From Paramesorhizobium deserti (GTDB lineage Bacteria > Pseudomonadota > Alphaproteobacteria > Rhizobiales > Rhizobiaceae), in the NCBI RefSeq assembly GCF_001558695.1, contig NZ_LNTU01000001.1, forward strand, positions 434,001 to 498,000: a stretch of 64,000 bases of DNA. Reading direction: 5' to 3'. This document shows, one piece after another, positions 22,793 through 31,364 of the stretch. Position numbers and translations under genes: made by a program. How positions within the stretch are numbered: the first letter of the stretch is position 1; each line of letters opens with the position of its first letter. The notes below the pieces were generated by a model. That model saw nothing but the letters and a program-made list of their open reading frames with translations, made no database searches and was not told the DNA's origin.

Positions 22793-22828
22793 GGGCAGCG
22801 GAGCGAACGCCGCTGCCCTTTTTCTTTT
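22793..22828 (+). terminator. Rho-independent terminator of the L,D-transpeptidase gene
   Basis: GGGCAGCGG (22793-22801) and CCGCTGCCC (22810-22818) form a 9-bp stem followed by TTTTTCTTTT. Confidence 0.92.
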
Positions 22829-22926
22829 CGCCGGAAACGCCATATCAGTGATGCAGGCGCTCTTGTCCCGCGCCTGTTTTTCCGATGATATTCCAGCGAG
22901 CAGATATTGCATGCAAAGGATAAGCC

Positions 22927-23748
22927 ATGACCGCACCCGCAATAAAACTGAACGACGGCAACGCGATACCGCAGCTCGGCTTCGGCGTCTGGCAGGTCGG
23001 CAATGACGAGGCCACCGCGGTTGTCGAAAAAGCACTGGAGACGGGGTACCGGCATATCGATACCGCTGCGATCTACGGCAATGAGGAAGGCGTCGGCAAG
23101 GCGCTCAAAACTTCCGGCGTGGCGCGCGGCGACATCTTCCTGACGACCAAGCTCTGGAATGCCGATCAGGGATATGATTCAACGTTCAGGGCCTTCGACG
23201 CGAGCCTGAAGCGGCTCGGCACGGACTATGTCGATCTCTACCTGATCCATTGGCCGGCGCCGGCGCAGGACCGCTTTCTCGACACCTGGCGCGCCTTCAT
23301 CAAGCTCAGGGAGGATGGCCTGATAAAATCGATCGGCGTATCGAATTTCCGGATCGCGGACCTCGAACGCATCATCTCGGAAACGGGCGTGACGCCGGTG
23401 CTGAACCAGATCGAACTGCATCCGCAGTTCCAGCAGAACGAACTGCGCGTCTTCCACGAGAAGAAGGGGATCGCCACGGAAGCCTGGAGCCCGCTCGGCC
23501 AGGGCAAGATACTGGAGCACCCGACCCTCAGGCAGATCGCCGAAAAGCACGGCAAGACCGTGGCGCAGATCATCCTGCGCTGGCATCTCGACATCGGTAA
23601 CATCGTCATCCCGAAATCGGTAACGCCGGCGCGCATCGAGGGGAATTTTGACGTCTTCGGCTTCAAGCTCACCTCGGGCGATCACGATGCCATCTCCCCC
23701 CTCAACGGCCATAACGGCCGGATCGGGCCTCATCCGGATAGTGTGTGA
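22927..23748 (+). CDS. Aldo/keto reductase (2,5-diketo-D-gluconate reductase type)
   Basis: 273 residues. NADPH-dependent carbonyl reductase with the AKR signatures GYRHIDTAAIYGNEEGVG (catalytic Asp and Tyr), the catalytic Lys in LTTKLWN, the His in DLYLIHWP, and the C-terminal IPKSVTPARIEGNFDVF motif. It is closest to the DkgA/DkgB group (AKR5), which reduces methylglyoxal, diketogluconate and other small carbonyls. It ends nine bases before the convergent glcF stop. No regulatory partner is evident. Confidence 0.93.
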   Translation: MTAPAIKLNDGNAIPQLGFGVWQVGNDEATAVVEKALETGYRHIDTAAIYGNEEGVGKALKTSGVARGDIFLTTKLWNADQGYDSTFRAFDASLKRLGTDYVDLYLIHWPAPAQDRFLDTWRAFIKLREDGLIKSIGVSNFRIADLERIISETGVTPVLNQIELHPQFQQNELRVFHEKKGIATEAWSPLGQGKILEHPTLRQIAEKHGKTVAQIILRWHLDIGNIVIPKSVTPARIEGNFDVFGFKLTSGDHDAISPLNGHNGRIGPHPDSV

Positions 23749-23756
23749 GGAGGCCT

Positions 23757-25079
23757 TCAGGCCGCGTCTTTCTTCACCATTGCCAACTCGGCAGGCTTTG
23801 GCCCGCCATAGGCCCAGTCGAGAAGCTCGACGGTGTGAACAACAGGTAGCTTCGAGCCCGATGCTATCTGGGTGATGCAGCCGATATTGCCGGTGGCGAT
23901 CAGATCGGCGCGCGTCGCCTCGATATTCCTGACCTTGCGGTCACGCAGGCGTTCCGCGATCTCCGATTGCATGATGTTGTAGGTGCCGGCCGAGCCGCAG
24001 CAGAGATGCCCTTCCGCCGACTCCTTGACGGTGAAGCCCGCCCGCGCCAGAAGCGCCTTCGGCTGGCGCGTGATCTTCTGGCCGTGCTGCATCGAGCAGG
24101 CGGAATGATAGGCGACGGTGAGGCCGGCGGGCCTTTCCGGCGCGGGCAGATCGAGATCGGCCAGATATTCGGTGATGTCCTTGGCGAGCGCCGAAACCTT
24201 TGCAGCCTTGTCCTTATAGGCGAGGTCAAGGCGCAGCATATAGCCGTAGTCCTTGATCGTCGTGCCGCAGCCGGACGCCGTGACGATGATCGCGTCGAGG
24301 CCGCCATTCTCGATCTCGCGGGTCCAGACATCAACATTGCGCCTGGCCTCATCAAGCGCCTGTTCCTCGCGCCCCATGTGATGCACCAGCGAGCCGCAGC
24401 AGCCCTCGCCCTTCGGCACCACCACCTCTATGCCGAACCGGGTCAAGAGCCGGGTCGTCGCTTCGTTGATGCCGGGTTTCAGCACCGGCTGGGCACAGCC
24501 GGTCAATATGGCAATACGGCCGCGCTGGACGGTATCGGGCTTGTGCGTGCCGGGCTCGGCAAGGGCCGATCGGGCCGGAAGGGCACGCGGCGCGAGGTCG
24601 AGCATGGCGGCCACCGGTTTCAGGCCCGGAACGGCACGAAACAGGCTCGCGAAAGGACGCCCCAGTTTCGCCGCCGAGAGAGCCGCGCGGAACCGTGCGG
24701 GATAAGGCAGCACGGCAGCAAGCAGCGCCCGTGTCAGCCGGTTCATCAACGGCCGGCGGTAGGTTTTTTCGATATGGGCGCGGGCATGGTCGACCAGATG
24801 CATGTAATTGACGCCGGACGGGCATGTGGTCATGCAGGCAAGGCAGGAGAGGCAGCGGTCAATGTGCTTGACGATCTCCTTGTCCGCCGGCCGGCCGTTC
24901 TCCAGCATGTCCTTGATCAGATAGATGCGGCCGCGCGGGCTGTCGAGTTCGTTGCCAAGCGTCACATAGGTCGGGCAGGTCGCCGTGCAGAAGCCGCAAT
25001 GGACGCAGTTGCGCAGGATCTTCTCCGATTCCGCAACGCCCGGATCGCGCAATTGCTCAGGGGTGAAATTGGTCTGCAC
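23757..25079 (-). CDS. glcF: Glycolate oxidase iron-sulfur subunit
   Basis: 440 residues. Two 4Fe-4S ferredoxin clusters are near the N terminus, CVHCGFCTATCPTY (about residues 26-39) and CLSCLACMTTCPSGV (about 76-90). Two CCG domains follow, with GCCGSLVHHMG and CCGSAGTYNI. The subunit passes electrons from the GlcD/GlcE flavoproteins to the membrane quinone pool during glycolate oxidation to glyoxylate. Last gene of the operon glcD-glcE-DUF4870-glcF. Confidence 0.95.
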   Translation of the reverse strand: MQTNFTPEQLRDPGVAESEKILRNCVHCGFCTATCPTYVTLGNELDSPRGRIYLIKDMLENGRPADKEIVKHIDRCLSCLACMTTCPSGVNYMHLVDHARAHIEKTYRRPLMNRLTRALLAAVLPYPARFRAALSAAKLGRPFASLFRAVPGLKPVAAMLDLAPRALPARSALAEPGTHKPDTVQRGRIAILTGCAQPVLKPGINEATTRLLTRFGIEVVVPKGEGCCGSLVHHMGREEQALDEARRNVDVWTREIENGGLDAIIVTASGCGTTIKDYGYMLRLDLAYKDKAAKVSALAKDITEYLADLDLPAPERPAGLTVAYHSACSMQHGQKITRQPKALLARAGFTVKESAEGHLCCGSAGTYNIMQSEIAERLRDRKVRNIEATRADLIATGNIGCITQIASGSKLPVVHTVELLDWAYGGPKPAELAMVKKDAA

Positions 25080-25106
25080 GGCTTGTTCCTAGCTCCAGAA
25101 TGATCT

Positions 25107-25487
25107 CTAAACGATCCAGCTTTGCGGGTTCTTCAACGCTTCGCCGCGGCTGACCGCCTGCAGGCCGACGATGCAGCGCACGATCAGCCAGATGACGACG
25201 ACCGGGATAAGCAGGAAACCGATGCCGACCACCATCAGCAGCACGGCGATGAAGGTGTAGAAGACGCCGATCCAGAAGGTGCGGATCGCCCAGTCATAAT
25301 GCGTTTCGATCCAGCCGCCGGTCTTGCCGCGATTGAGATAAGCGATGACGATGCCGATGAGTGGCGTGATGCCGATCGCCAGGCCGATCAGATAGAGGAA
25401 ATAGATCAGCTGGACGTTCTGCGGTCCAGGCTCGAGCCAGCCGTCGGTCTTGCGCCCCTGGCCATTGTCAGCGGGTTGTTCAGGCAT
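25107..25487 (-). CDS. DUF4870-like small membrane protein in the glc operon
   Basis: 126 residues with three membrane segments: IYFLYLIGLAIGITPLIGIVIAYL, WAIRTFWIGVFYTFIAVLLMVVGIGFLL and the adjoining VVVIWLIVRCIVGLQAV. The pattern of a short hydrophilic start, helix hairpin and final RCIVGLQAVSRGE fits DUF4870-like proteins. GGAGGACATC precedes ATG 25487. It is inserted between glcE (47 nt) and glcF (27 nt) on the same strand, so it is cotranscribed with glycolate oxidase. Its role is unknown; a membrane anchor or accessory of the complex is a guess. Confidence 0.82.
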   Translation of the reverse strand: MPEQPADNGQGRKTDGWLEPGPQNVQLIYFLYLIGLAIGITPLIGIVIAYLNRGKTGGWIETHYDWAIRTFWIGVFYTFIAVLLMVVGIGFLLIPVVVIWLIVRCIVGLQAVSRGEALKNPQSWIV

Positions 25488-25534
25488 GATGTCCTCCGTC
25501 ATTGTACCGATGCCATCCTACCACGGGTTGCGCC

Positions 25535-26743
25535 TTATGCCGCCGCCATGCGGCCGGGATTGAGAATGCCCTTGGGGTCGAACTGGTGTTTCAACCGCTG
25601 CGACAGGCCGGCCAGCGCCGTCGGCTGCGGTTCGAACACGTCGACAGCGGCGCGCGTTGCCACGGGCGCGCGCACCAGCGTCGCATGGCCACCGCCGAAA
25701 TGGGTGATCAGCCGACGCAGCGCCTGAGGCTCGGGATCGGCCTCCATGCGCAGCCAGGCAAGCCCGCCCTGCCAGTCGTAGAAGGCGTCGACGCCGGCCC
25801 CGAGGCGCAGATTGGCAACCATCTTGTGGGCCTCCATCGGCGCCATCGAGACGCGCCAGATGCAGCGCTCGGTATTATCCGCAAAAGGCAGGCAATCGCG
25901 TATCTCGCGCCAGAGACGGCGCGACTGCGCCTCTGCAATCTCGTCGATCTCACCGGCGGGCTGTAGATATGCCTTCAGCTTCGCCGTGCGGTCCCTGACC
26001 GAGGGGGCGAAGCCCTCAAGCCGCAAGAGCGTCGATGATTTGCCCGACAGGGCGCCATCGATCACCTTGCCCGTCACCGTAACGGGCAGATGCGCGGCAG
26101 CCGAAACCTCGCCGCTCGACCCGAGGGCGATGGCCATGGCGCGCGCCGCCTCCTCGTCATCGAGACCGCGAATGGCGAGCGTCGTCTCGGTCTCGGGGGC
26201 GGGCAGCACCTTGAAAGTCACCTCGGTGGCGATGCCGAGCGTGCCCCAGGAGCCGGCCATGCCCTTGGAAAGGTCATAGCCGGTGACGTTCTTCACCACG
26301 CGGCCGCCCGACTTGAAGAGTTCGCCGCGGCCGGAGACGACGCGCACGCCCAGGATGTGATCGCGGGCAGCACCCGATTTGAGCCGGCGCGGACCGCTCA
26401 GGTTTGCGGCGAGAACGCCGCCGATCGTCCCCCGGCCGGGTTCGCCGCCGAGAAGCGGGCCGTAATTCATCGGCTCGAACTGCAGGCATTGGCCCCGTTC
26501 GGCCAGCAGCGCCTCGATTTCAGCAACCGGCGTCCCCGCTTTTGCCGAAAGCACAAGCTCCTCCGGCTCATAGAGCGTGACGCCGGAAAGCCCTGAAAGA
26601 TCGATCGCATGCTCGGTCTGCATCGGCCGGCCGATGGCGCGCTTGGAGCCCTGCCCCAGCACCTCCACCGGCACTTCTTCCGACAGCACCCATTGCACGG
26701 CTTCGAGGACCTCTTCCTCGGTTTTAGGGGTGAAGGTTGTCAT
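25535..26743 (-). CDS. glcE: Glycolate oxidase FAD-binding subunit
   Basis: 402 residues. FAD-binding PCMH-type domain: EVLGQGSKRAIGRP near residue 30, TIGGVLAANLSGPRRL in the middle, and GRVVKNVTGYDLSKGMAGSWGTLGI, the conserved GlcE stretch. It pairs with GlcD and GlcF. ATG 26743 overlaps the glcD stop by one base (TGATG), so translation is coupled. A longer frame upstream lies inside glcD and is rejected. Confidence 0.95.
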   Translation of the reverse strand: MTTFTPKTEEEVLEAVQWVLSEEVPVEVLGQGSKRAIGRPMQTEHAIDLSGLSGVTLYEPEELVLSAKAGTPVAEIEALLAERGQCLQFEPMNYGPLLGGEPGRGTIGGVLAANLSGPRRLKSGAARDHILGVRVVSGRGELFKSGGRVVKNVTGYDLSKGMAGSWGTLGIATEVTFKVLPAPETETTLAIRGLDDEEAARAMAIALGSSGEVSAAAHLPVTVTGKVIDGALSGKSSTLLRLEGFAPSVRDRTAKLKAYLQPAGEIDEIAEAQSRRLWREIRDCLPFADNTERCIWRVSMAPMEAHKMVANLRLGAGVDAFYDWQGGLAWLRMEADPEPQALRRLITHFGGGHATLVRAPVATRAAVDVFEPQPTALAGLSQRLKHQFDPKGILNPGRMAAA

Positions 26744-28239
26744 CAAAACCTCGGAATATCCGGAAACGCCAATTGCCCGCGGTGGATGTGCATCCGCCCC
26801 AACTCGGCGCAGCGGTGGAGCTGCGGAAAGACCTTGCCGGGGTTGAGCAGATGCTTCTCGTCGAAGGCGCATTTGACGCGGATCTGCTGGTTCAGGTCCG
26901 TCTCGTTGAACATCTCGGGCATCAGCTCGCGCTTTTCGACGCCGACGCCATGCTCGCCGGTCAGGACGCCGCCGACCTGCACACAAAGCCTGAGAATGTC
27001 CGCGCCGAAGGCTTCCGCCTTTTCCAGTTCGCCGGGAATATTCGCATCATAGAGAATGAGCGGGTGCAGATTGCCGTCTCCCGCGTGGAAGACATTGGCG
27101 ACGCGCAGGCCATATTTCTCGGAAAGCTCGCGCATGCCGGCCAGCACCTTCGGCAGTTCCTTACGGGGGATGGTGCCGTCCATGCAGTAATAGTCGGGCG
27201 AGATGCGGCCGACCGCCGGAAAGGCCGCCTTGCGCCCGGCCCAGAACGCCATGCGCTCTTCTTCCGATTGCGAGACGATGCAGGTGGTCGCGCCGTTCCG
27301 CCGCGCGATCTCCTCGACCATCGCGATCAGGTGATCGACCTCGATCTCGGGGCCGTCCAGCTCGACGATCAGCAGCGCCTCGACATCGAGCGGATAGCCG
27401 GCATGGACGAAATCCTCCGCCGCGTGGATGGCCGGCCGGTCCATCATCTCCATGCCGCCGGGGATGATGCCGGCGCCGATGATATCGGCGACGCATTGCC
27501 CGGCCTCCTCGCTCGAAGGGAAGCCGACGAGGACGGCGCGCGCCGTATCCGGCTTCTGCAGGATGCGGACGGTGACCTCCGTGACGACCCCGAGCAGTCC
27601 CTCCGAACCGGTCATCAGGCCCAGCAGGTCATAGCCTCCGCTATCGAGATGCTTGCCGCCGAGGCGGATCACCTCGCCATTGATCAGCGCCATTTCGATG
27701 CCGAGGACATTGTTGGCGGTGAGGCCGTATTTCAGGCAATGCACGCCGCCGGAATTCTCCGCTACATTGCCGCCGATCGAGCAGGCGATCTGCGAGGACG
27801 GATCGGGCGCGTAGTAAAAGCCCTCATGCTCGACGGCGCGGGTGATGCCGAGATTGGTGACGCCCGGCTGCACCACCGCGACCCGGTTGGCATAATCGAT
27901 TTCCAGGATGCGGTTGAAGCGCGACATGACCAGGAGAACGGCATCGCCCAGCGGCAGCGCGCCGCCGGAAAGCGAAGTGCCGGAGCCGCGCGGCACGACA
28001 CGGATATCGTGCTCATGGCAATATTTGAGGATGCGCGAGACCTGCGCCACGGTTTCGGGCAGGACGACGACCAGCGGCAATTGCCGATAGGCGGTGAGCC
28101 CATCGGATTCGAAGGCGCGCATCTCGTTGACCGCATCGACGACGCCCTCGCCCGGCACGATATCGCGCAGATCGGCGACGATCTCGGCACGTCGCGCCAG
28201 CGTGGCGCCATGCGCTTCAGGCAACGTCAGTCCGGACAT
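26743..28239 (-). CDS. glcD: Glycolate oxidase catalytic subunit
   Basis: 498 residues. FAD-linked 2-hydroxy-acid dehydrogenase. The FAD PCMH domain shows PRGSGTSLSGGALP and CSIGGNVAENSGGVHCLKYG; the C-terminal oxidase domain has NVFHAGDGNLHPLILYD and GEHGVGVEKR. It oxidises glycolate (possibly also D-lactate) to glyoxylate, feeding the glyoxylate metabolism that also uses aceA in this window. GGGAG lies before ATG 28239. The 19-nt operator 28262-28280 is just upstream of the start, so the FCD-type GntR regulator probably represses this operon. Confidence 0.95.
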   Translation of the reverse strand: MSGLTLPEAHGATLARRAEIVADLRDIVPGEGVVDAVNEMRAFESDGLTAYRQLPLVVVLPETVAQVSRILKYCHEHDIRVVPRGSGTSLSGGALPLGDAVLLVMSRFNRILEIDYANRVAVVQPGVTNLGITRAVEHEGFYYAPDPSSQIACSIGGNVAENSGGVHCLKYGLTANNVLGIEMALINGEVIRLGGKHLDSGGYDLLGLMTGSEGLLGVVTEVTVRILQKPDTARAVLVGFPSSEEAGQCVADIIGAGIIPGGMEMMDRPAIHAAEDFVHAGYPLDVEALLIVELDGPEIEVDHLIAMVEEIARRNGATTCIVSQSEEERMAFWAGRKAAFPAVGRISPDYYCMDGTIPRKELPKVLAGMRELSEKYGLRVANVFHAGDGNLHPLILYDANIPGELEKAEAFGADILRLCVQVGGVLTGEHGVGVEKRELMPEMFNETDLNQQIRVKCAFDEKHLLNPGKVFPQLHRCAELGRMHIHRGQLAFPDIPRF

Positions 28240-28261
28240 GGCTTCTCCCGCACGAACAAAG

Positions 28262-28280
28262 TGGTAAAATCAATTTACCA
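28262..28280. promoter_or_regulatory. GntR/FCD operator upstream of glcD
   Basis: TGGTAAAATCAATTTACCA, a near-perfect dyad with TGGT/ACCA ends, the usual half-sites of FadR-subfamily regulators. It starts 23 nt upstream of the glcD ATG. It shares the TGGnnAAATCAATTnACCA pattern with the site before the GntR gene at 29369-29387. Confidence 0.75.
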
Positions 28281-28451
28281 GTTAGCGATCGCATTTGTAA
28301 ATGCTCCAAACCGGCGCAGCGGCGTTGATGCCATTTTTCCCAGCCGGAATAAATGAACGGCGCGAGAGACCGCAAACAAGCAGCGTTTCCATGGACGGCG
28401 CTGCTGTAGTAGGAACATCGGGTTAAATTCCGGAATGGGCCCGACACGCAC

Positions 28452-29366
28452 ATGATGAGCAATCTGGCAGATATGGAGATCTTCGCCCGGGTGGTGTCAA
28501 GCGGCAGCATGTCCGCCGCCGGGCGGGAGCTCGGGCTCTCCCCCGCGGTCGTCTCGAAACGGCTGCGGCGACTGGAGGACCGCCTCGGCACCAGGCTTCT
28601 CCAGCGCACGACGCGGCAGATCGCCCTGACCGAGGCCGGCCAGGGCTATTACGAACGCGTGCTGGCGATTCTCACGGGCGTCGAGGAAGCGGAGAACTTC
28701 GTCTCCCGCCGCTCGGCCGATGCGCGCGGCACGCTGAAAATCTCCGCGCCGACCACCTTCGGCCGCATGCATATCGCGCCCTATCTCGAACCGTTCATGC
28801 GGGCCAATGCCGATCTCGCGATCAACATGATGCTGACGGACGAGATCGTCGACATCGTCGGCGAAGGCTATGATCTGGCGATCCGCATCGCCGAGCTTTC
28901 CGATTCAAGCCTGGTGGCAAGGCGGCTCGCGCCGGTGCGGCGCATCCTAGTGGCCGCGCCGCGCTATATCGCGGAGCACGGAAGCCCCAAGAATTTCACT
29001 GACCTGGAAAACCATGTCTGCCTTGCCCCGCACAACAACGACCCGTGGCGGCTCGAAGGGCCGGACGGGCCGGTGACATTGCGCCCCGCCGGGCCGCTGC
29101 AGACCAATTCCAGCGAGGTGGTGCGCGAGGCGGTGCTGGGCGGGCTCGGCATCGCTCAGCGCTCAACCTGGGATATCGGCCCGGAGCTGGCGGCGGGCAA
29201 GCTCGTCCAGGTGTTGCCGGACTATGCCGCCACGCGCAAGGTGGCGATCCATGCCGTCTATCCCTCGCGCCAGTTCCTGCCCGCCAAGGTGCGGCTTTTC
29301 ATCGACTATCTCGCCGATCTCTACGGCCCGGCGCCCTATTGGGAAAAGGGGGCGGAAGGCTCATAA
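28452..29366 (+). CDS. LysR-family transcriptional regulator
   Basis: 304 residues. The N-terminal helix-turn-helix is FARVVSSGSMSAAGRELGLSPAVVSKRLRRLEDRLGTRLLQRTTRQIALT. A LysR substrate-binding domain follows from about residue 92. It is of the DsdC/CrgA-like type with the PTTFGR...PYLEPFM start. It is divergent from glcD (212 nt apart) and only two bases separate its stop from the second GntR operator, so it is likely part of glycolate control or a bystander. The ligand is unknown. Confidence 0.9.
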   Translation: MMSNLADMEIFARVVSSGSMSAAGRELGLSPAVVSKRLRRLEDRLGTRLLQRTTRQIALTEAGQGYYERVLAILTGVEEAENFVSRRSADARGTLKISAPTTFGRMHIAPYLEPFMRANADLAINMMLTDEIVDIVGEGYDLAIRIAELSDSSLVARRLAPVRRILVAAPRYIAEHGSPKNFTDLENHVCLAPHNNDPWRLEGPDGPVTLRPAGPLQTNSSEVVREAVLGGLGIAQRSTWDIGPELAAGKLVQVLPDYAATRKVAIHAVYPSRQFLPAKVRLFIDYLADLYGPAPYWEKGAEGS

Positions 29367-29368
29367 AC

Positions 29369-29387
29369 TGGACAAATCAATTGACCA
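29369..29387. promoter_or_regulatory. GntR/FCD operator upstream of the GntR gene
   Basis: TGGACAAATCAATTGACCA, extended by outer AAAC/GTTT pairing. Shares 16 of 19 positions with the glcD operator. Its position 46 nt before the regulator's ATG suggests autoregulation. Confidence 0.7.
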
Positions 29388-29432
29388 GTTTTGCCCGAAA
29401 CCGTTACTCTGCCAGTGCATGAAACCGGTGGC

Positions 29433-30248
29433 ATGAATTCGATGGGCGAGCAGATATTTTCCAGGATCGAGCCTTCGCGCACGGCGGACGATGTCGTGAG
29501 CCAGATCGAGCTCCTGATCCTGGAAGGCATATTGCGGGTGGGTGACCGCCTGCCGGGCGAACGAGAGCTGGCGCGGCAGTTCGACATCTCCAGGCCGATC
29601 CTGCGCGAAGCGCTGAAGCGGCTGGAGGGCCGCGGCCTGCTCGTCACCCGCCATGGCGGCGGAACTTTCGTCGCCGACGTTATCGGGCAGATCTTCACCC
29701 GGCCGGTCATCGAACTGATCGCCAGCCACCGCAAGGCGACCGCCGACTATCTCGAATATCGCCGCGAGATCGAGGGGATTGCCGCCGAATTCGCGGCAAG
29801 GCGTGCGACTGTGGCCGACAAGGCGCTGCTGACCGGGATCATGGAGGCCATGGAAGCCGCCCATGGCAAGGACGATTTCGCGGAAGAAGCCCATCTCGAC
29901 GTCGAGTTCCACAATGCCATCGGCGAATGCGCGCACAACATCGTGCTGTTGCACACGCTGCGCTCCTGCTACCGGCTTCTGGCCGACGGCGTGTTCTACA
30001 ACCGCGCCCTGATCTATGGTTTTCCCGGTGCCCGTGAGATCCTGCTGGCGCAGCATCGCGCGATCTTCGACGCAGTGATCGCCGGCGACCCGAAGGCCGC
30101 GCGCAAGGCGGTGGAGGCGCATATCAGCTATATCGAGCGCGCCATGCACGAGGCCGAGCGCAGCGATTCATGGCAGCAGGTCTCGCGCCTGCGGCTTACC
30201 CAGCGCAATTCCGCTCCCAATCACGCCAGCACAAGCCAGGACTCATGA
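29433..30248 (+). CDS. FadR-subfamily GntR regulator (GlcC/PdhR/LldR-like)
   Basis: 271 residues. Winged helix: DDVVSQIELLILEGILRVGDRLPGERELARQFDISRPILREALKRLEGRGLLVTRHGGGTFV, then an FCD effector domain. The FCD metal ligands are visible as Asp and His in DVEFHNAIGE and the His residues of AQHRAIFDAV and VEAHISYI. FadR-type FCD regulators sense small organic acids. Linked to glcDEF by a shared operator, so glycolate or glyoxylate is the likely effector (inference). ATG 29433 is chosen; ATG 29442 is possible. Its last bases overlap the next gene by four (ATGA). Confidence 0.9.
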   Translation: MNSMGEQIFSRIEPSRTADDVVSQIELLILEGILRVGDRLPGERELARQFDISRPILREALKRLEGRGLLVTRHGGGTFVADVIGQIFTRPVIELIASHRKATADYLEYRREIEGIAAEFAARRATVADKALLTGIMEAMEAAHGKDDFAEEAHLDVEFHNAIGECAHNIVLLHTLRSCYRLLADGVFYNRALIYGFPGAREILLAQHRAIFDAVIAGDPKAARKAVEAHISYIERAMHEAERSDSWQQVSRLRLTQRNSAPNHASTSQDS

Positions 30249-30982
30249 AATCAGTCACCTTTCCGGAAGCGGCAGGGCCGGAGGGCCTGCGCCTTTATGC
30301 CATCGGCGACGTGCACGGGCGGGCGGACCTCTTGACGAGGCTGCATGGGCTGATCCGCGCCGATCTCGCAAACAATCCGGCTCACGACTGGCGCATCATC
30401 CATCTGGGCGATTATGTCGACCGCGGCCCCGCTTCAAAAGAGGTCCTGGATTTCCTGATCGAGGCGCGGGAGAAGGACGAGCGCAACCTGGTGCTCATGG
30501 GCAATCACGATGTGAGCTTCCTCGATTTCCTGGCGCTCGCCGAGCCGGACGGCGTCTTCGCCAACAATGGCGGGCGCGAGACGGCGCTCTCCTATGGCGT
30601 CGAGATCGATTTCAGAGATCCGAAATCGGTCGATGAGGGCTATGTCGCGCTGGTCAGTGCCGTGCCGCAGGCGCATGTCGAATTCATCAGGCACATGCCG
30701 CGCGCGTTCACCTTCGGCGATTTCTTCTTCTGCCATGCCGGCATCCGGCCGGGCGTACCGCTCGACCATCAGGACCCGGAGGACCTGATCTGGATAAGAC
30801 GCCCCTTTCTCGACTGGACGGAGCCGTTCGAGAAGGTCGTCATCCACGGCCATACGCCGCTTGAAGAAATCGAGGTGAAGCTCAACCGCGTCGATGTCGA
30901 CACCTTCGCCTGGCACTCGGGCCAGCTCAGCGCCATCGTCATCGACGGCGCAACCAAGCGCTTCATCCAAACGCTGCCGTAA
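30245..30982 (+). CDS. Calcineurin-like metallophosphoesterase (serine/threonine phosphatase type)
   Basis: 245 residues. All PPP-family metal motifs are present: GDVHG (near residue 18), GDYVDRGP, GNHD, CHAGIRPG and HGHT. These bind two metal ions and hydrolyse phosphomonoesters; bacterial members include ApaH-like and PrpE-like phosphatases that act on phosphoproteins or nucleotides. The ATG overlaps the GntR stop (ATGA), so the genes are coupled. A functional link to glycolate is not evident. Confidence 0.93.
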   Translation: MKSVTFPEAAGPEGLRLYAIGDVHGRADLLTRLHGLIRADLANNPAHDWRIIHLGDYVDRGPASKEVLDFLIEAREKDERNLVLMGNHDVSFLDFLALAEPDGVFANNGGRETALSYGVEIDFRDPKSVDEGYVALVSAVPQAHVEFIRHMPRAFTFGDFFFCHAGIRPGVPLDHQDPEDLIWIRRPFLDWTEPFEKVVIHGHTPLEEIEVKLNRVDVDTFAWHSGQLSAIVIDGATKRFIQTLP

Positions 30983-31011
30983 CCGAAAAAATCAGGAAGA
31001 ATTTCGGAGAA

Positions 31012-31152
31012 TCAGCGGAAGTCCGACGAGATGCCGTATCCGTCGTTCGAGGCCTGATGATTGCCCGCATCGACGGAAAAGATGCCGATGGACATGAAAA
31101 GGATTGCGGAGATCATGAGAACGGTAAGGAGCGTGGCGCTCTTGGCAGTCAT
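31012..31152 (-). CDS. Small single-pass membrane protein of unknown function
   Basis: 46 residues; too short for most gene finders. Sequence from ATG 31152: MTAKSATLLTVLMISAILFM, then SIGIFSVDAGNHQ and a short polar tail ending SSDFR. One hydrophobic helix (about residues 7-26) would place it in the inner membrane or act as an uncleaved signal anchor. GGAG is ten bases upstream. It sits alone on the minus strand between a phosphoesterase (plus) and a glutamine amidotransferase gene (minus). The remaining gap to 31364 shows nothing that I can name. Confidence 0.6.
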   Translation of the reverse strand: MTAKSATLLTVLMISAILFMSIGIFSVDAGNHQASNDGYGISSDFR

Positions 31153-31364
31153 TTTCTAACGTCTCCACGGACTTCGGCATTGATATTTCCGGCGAGGAAA
31201 GCGCCCGGTTGATATCCGGATCGTCGGTCGCCGTCGGTGCGTGCGCCAAGTACACCTGCAATTTCTTTCAGACAACTAAACGGCGATGCCGGGATTTTAG
31301 ATTTCCACAAATTAGGCTGCTTTGATCGCCCTCTGTGGCAGGAGAGCAACGTTTCCCAATAGGG

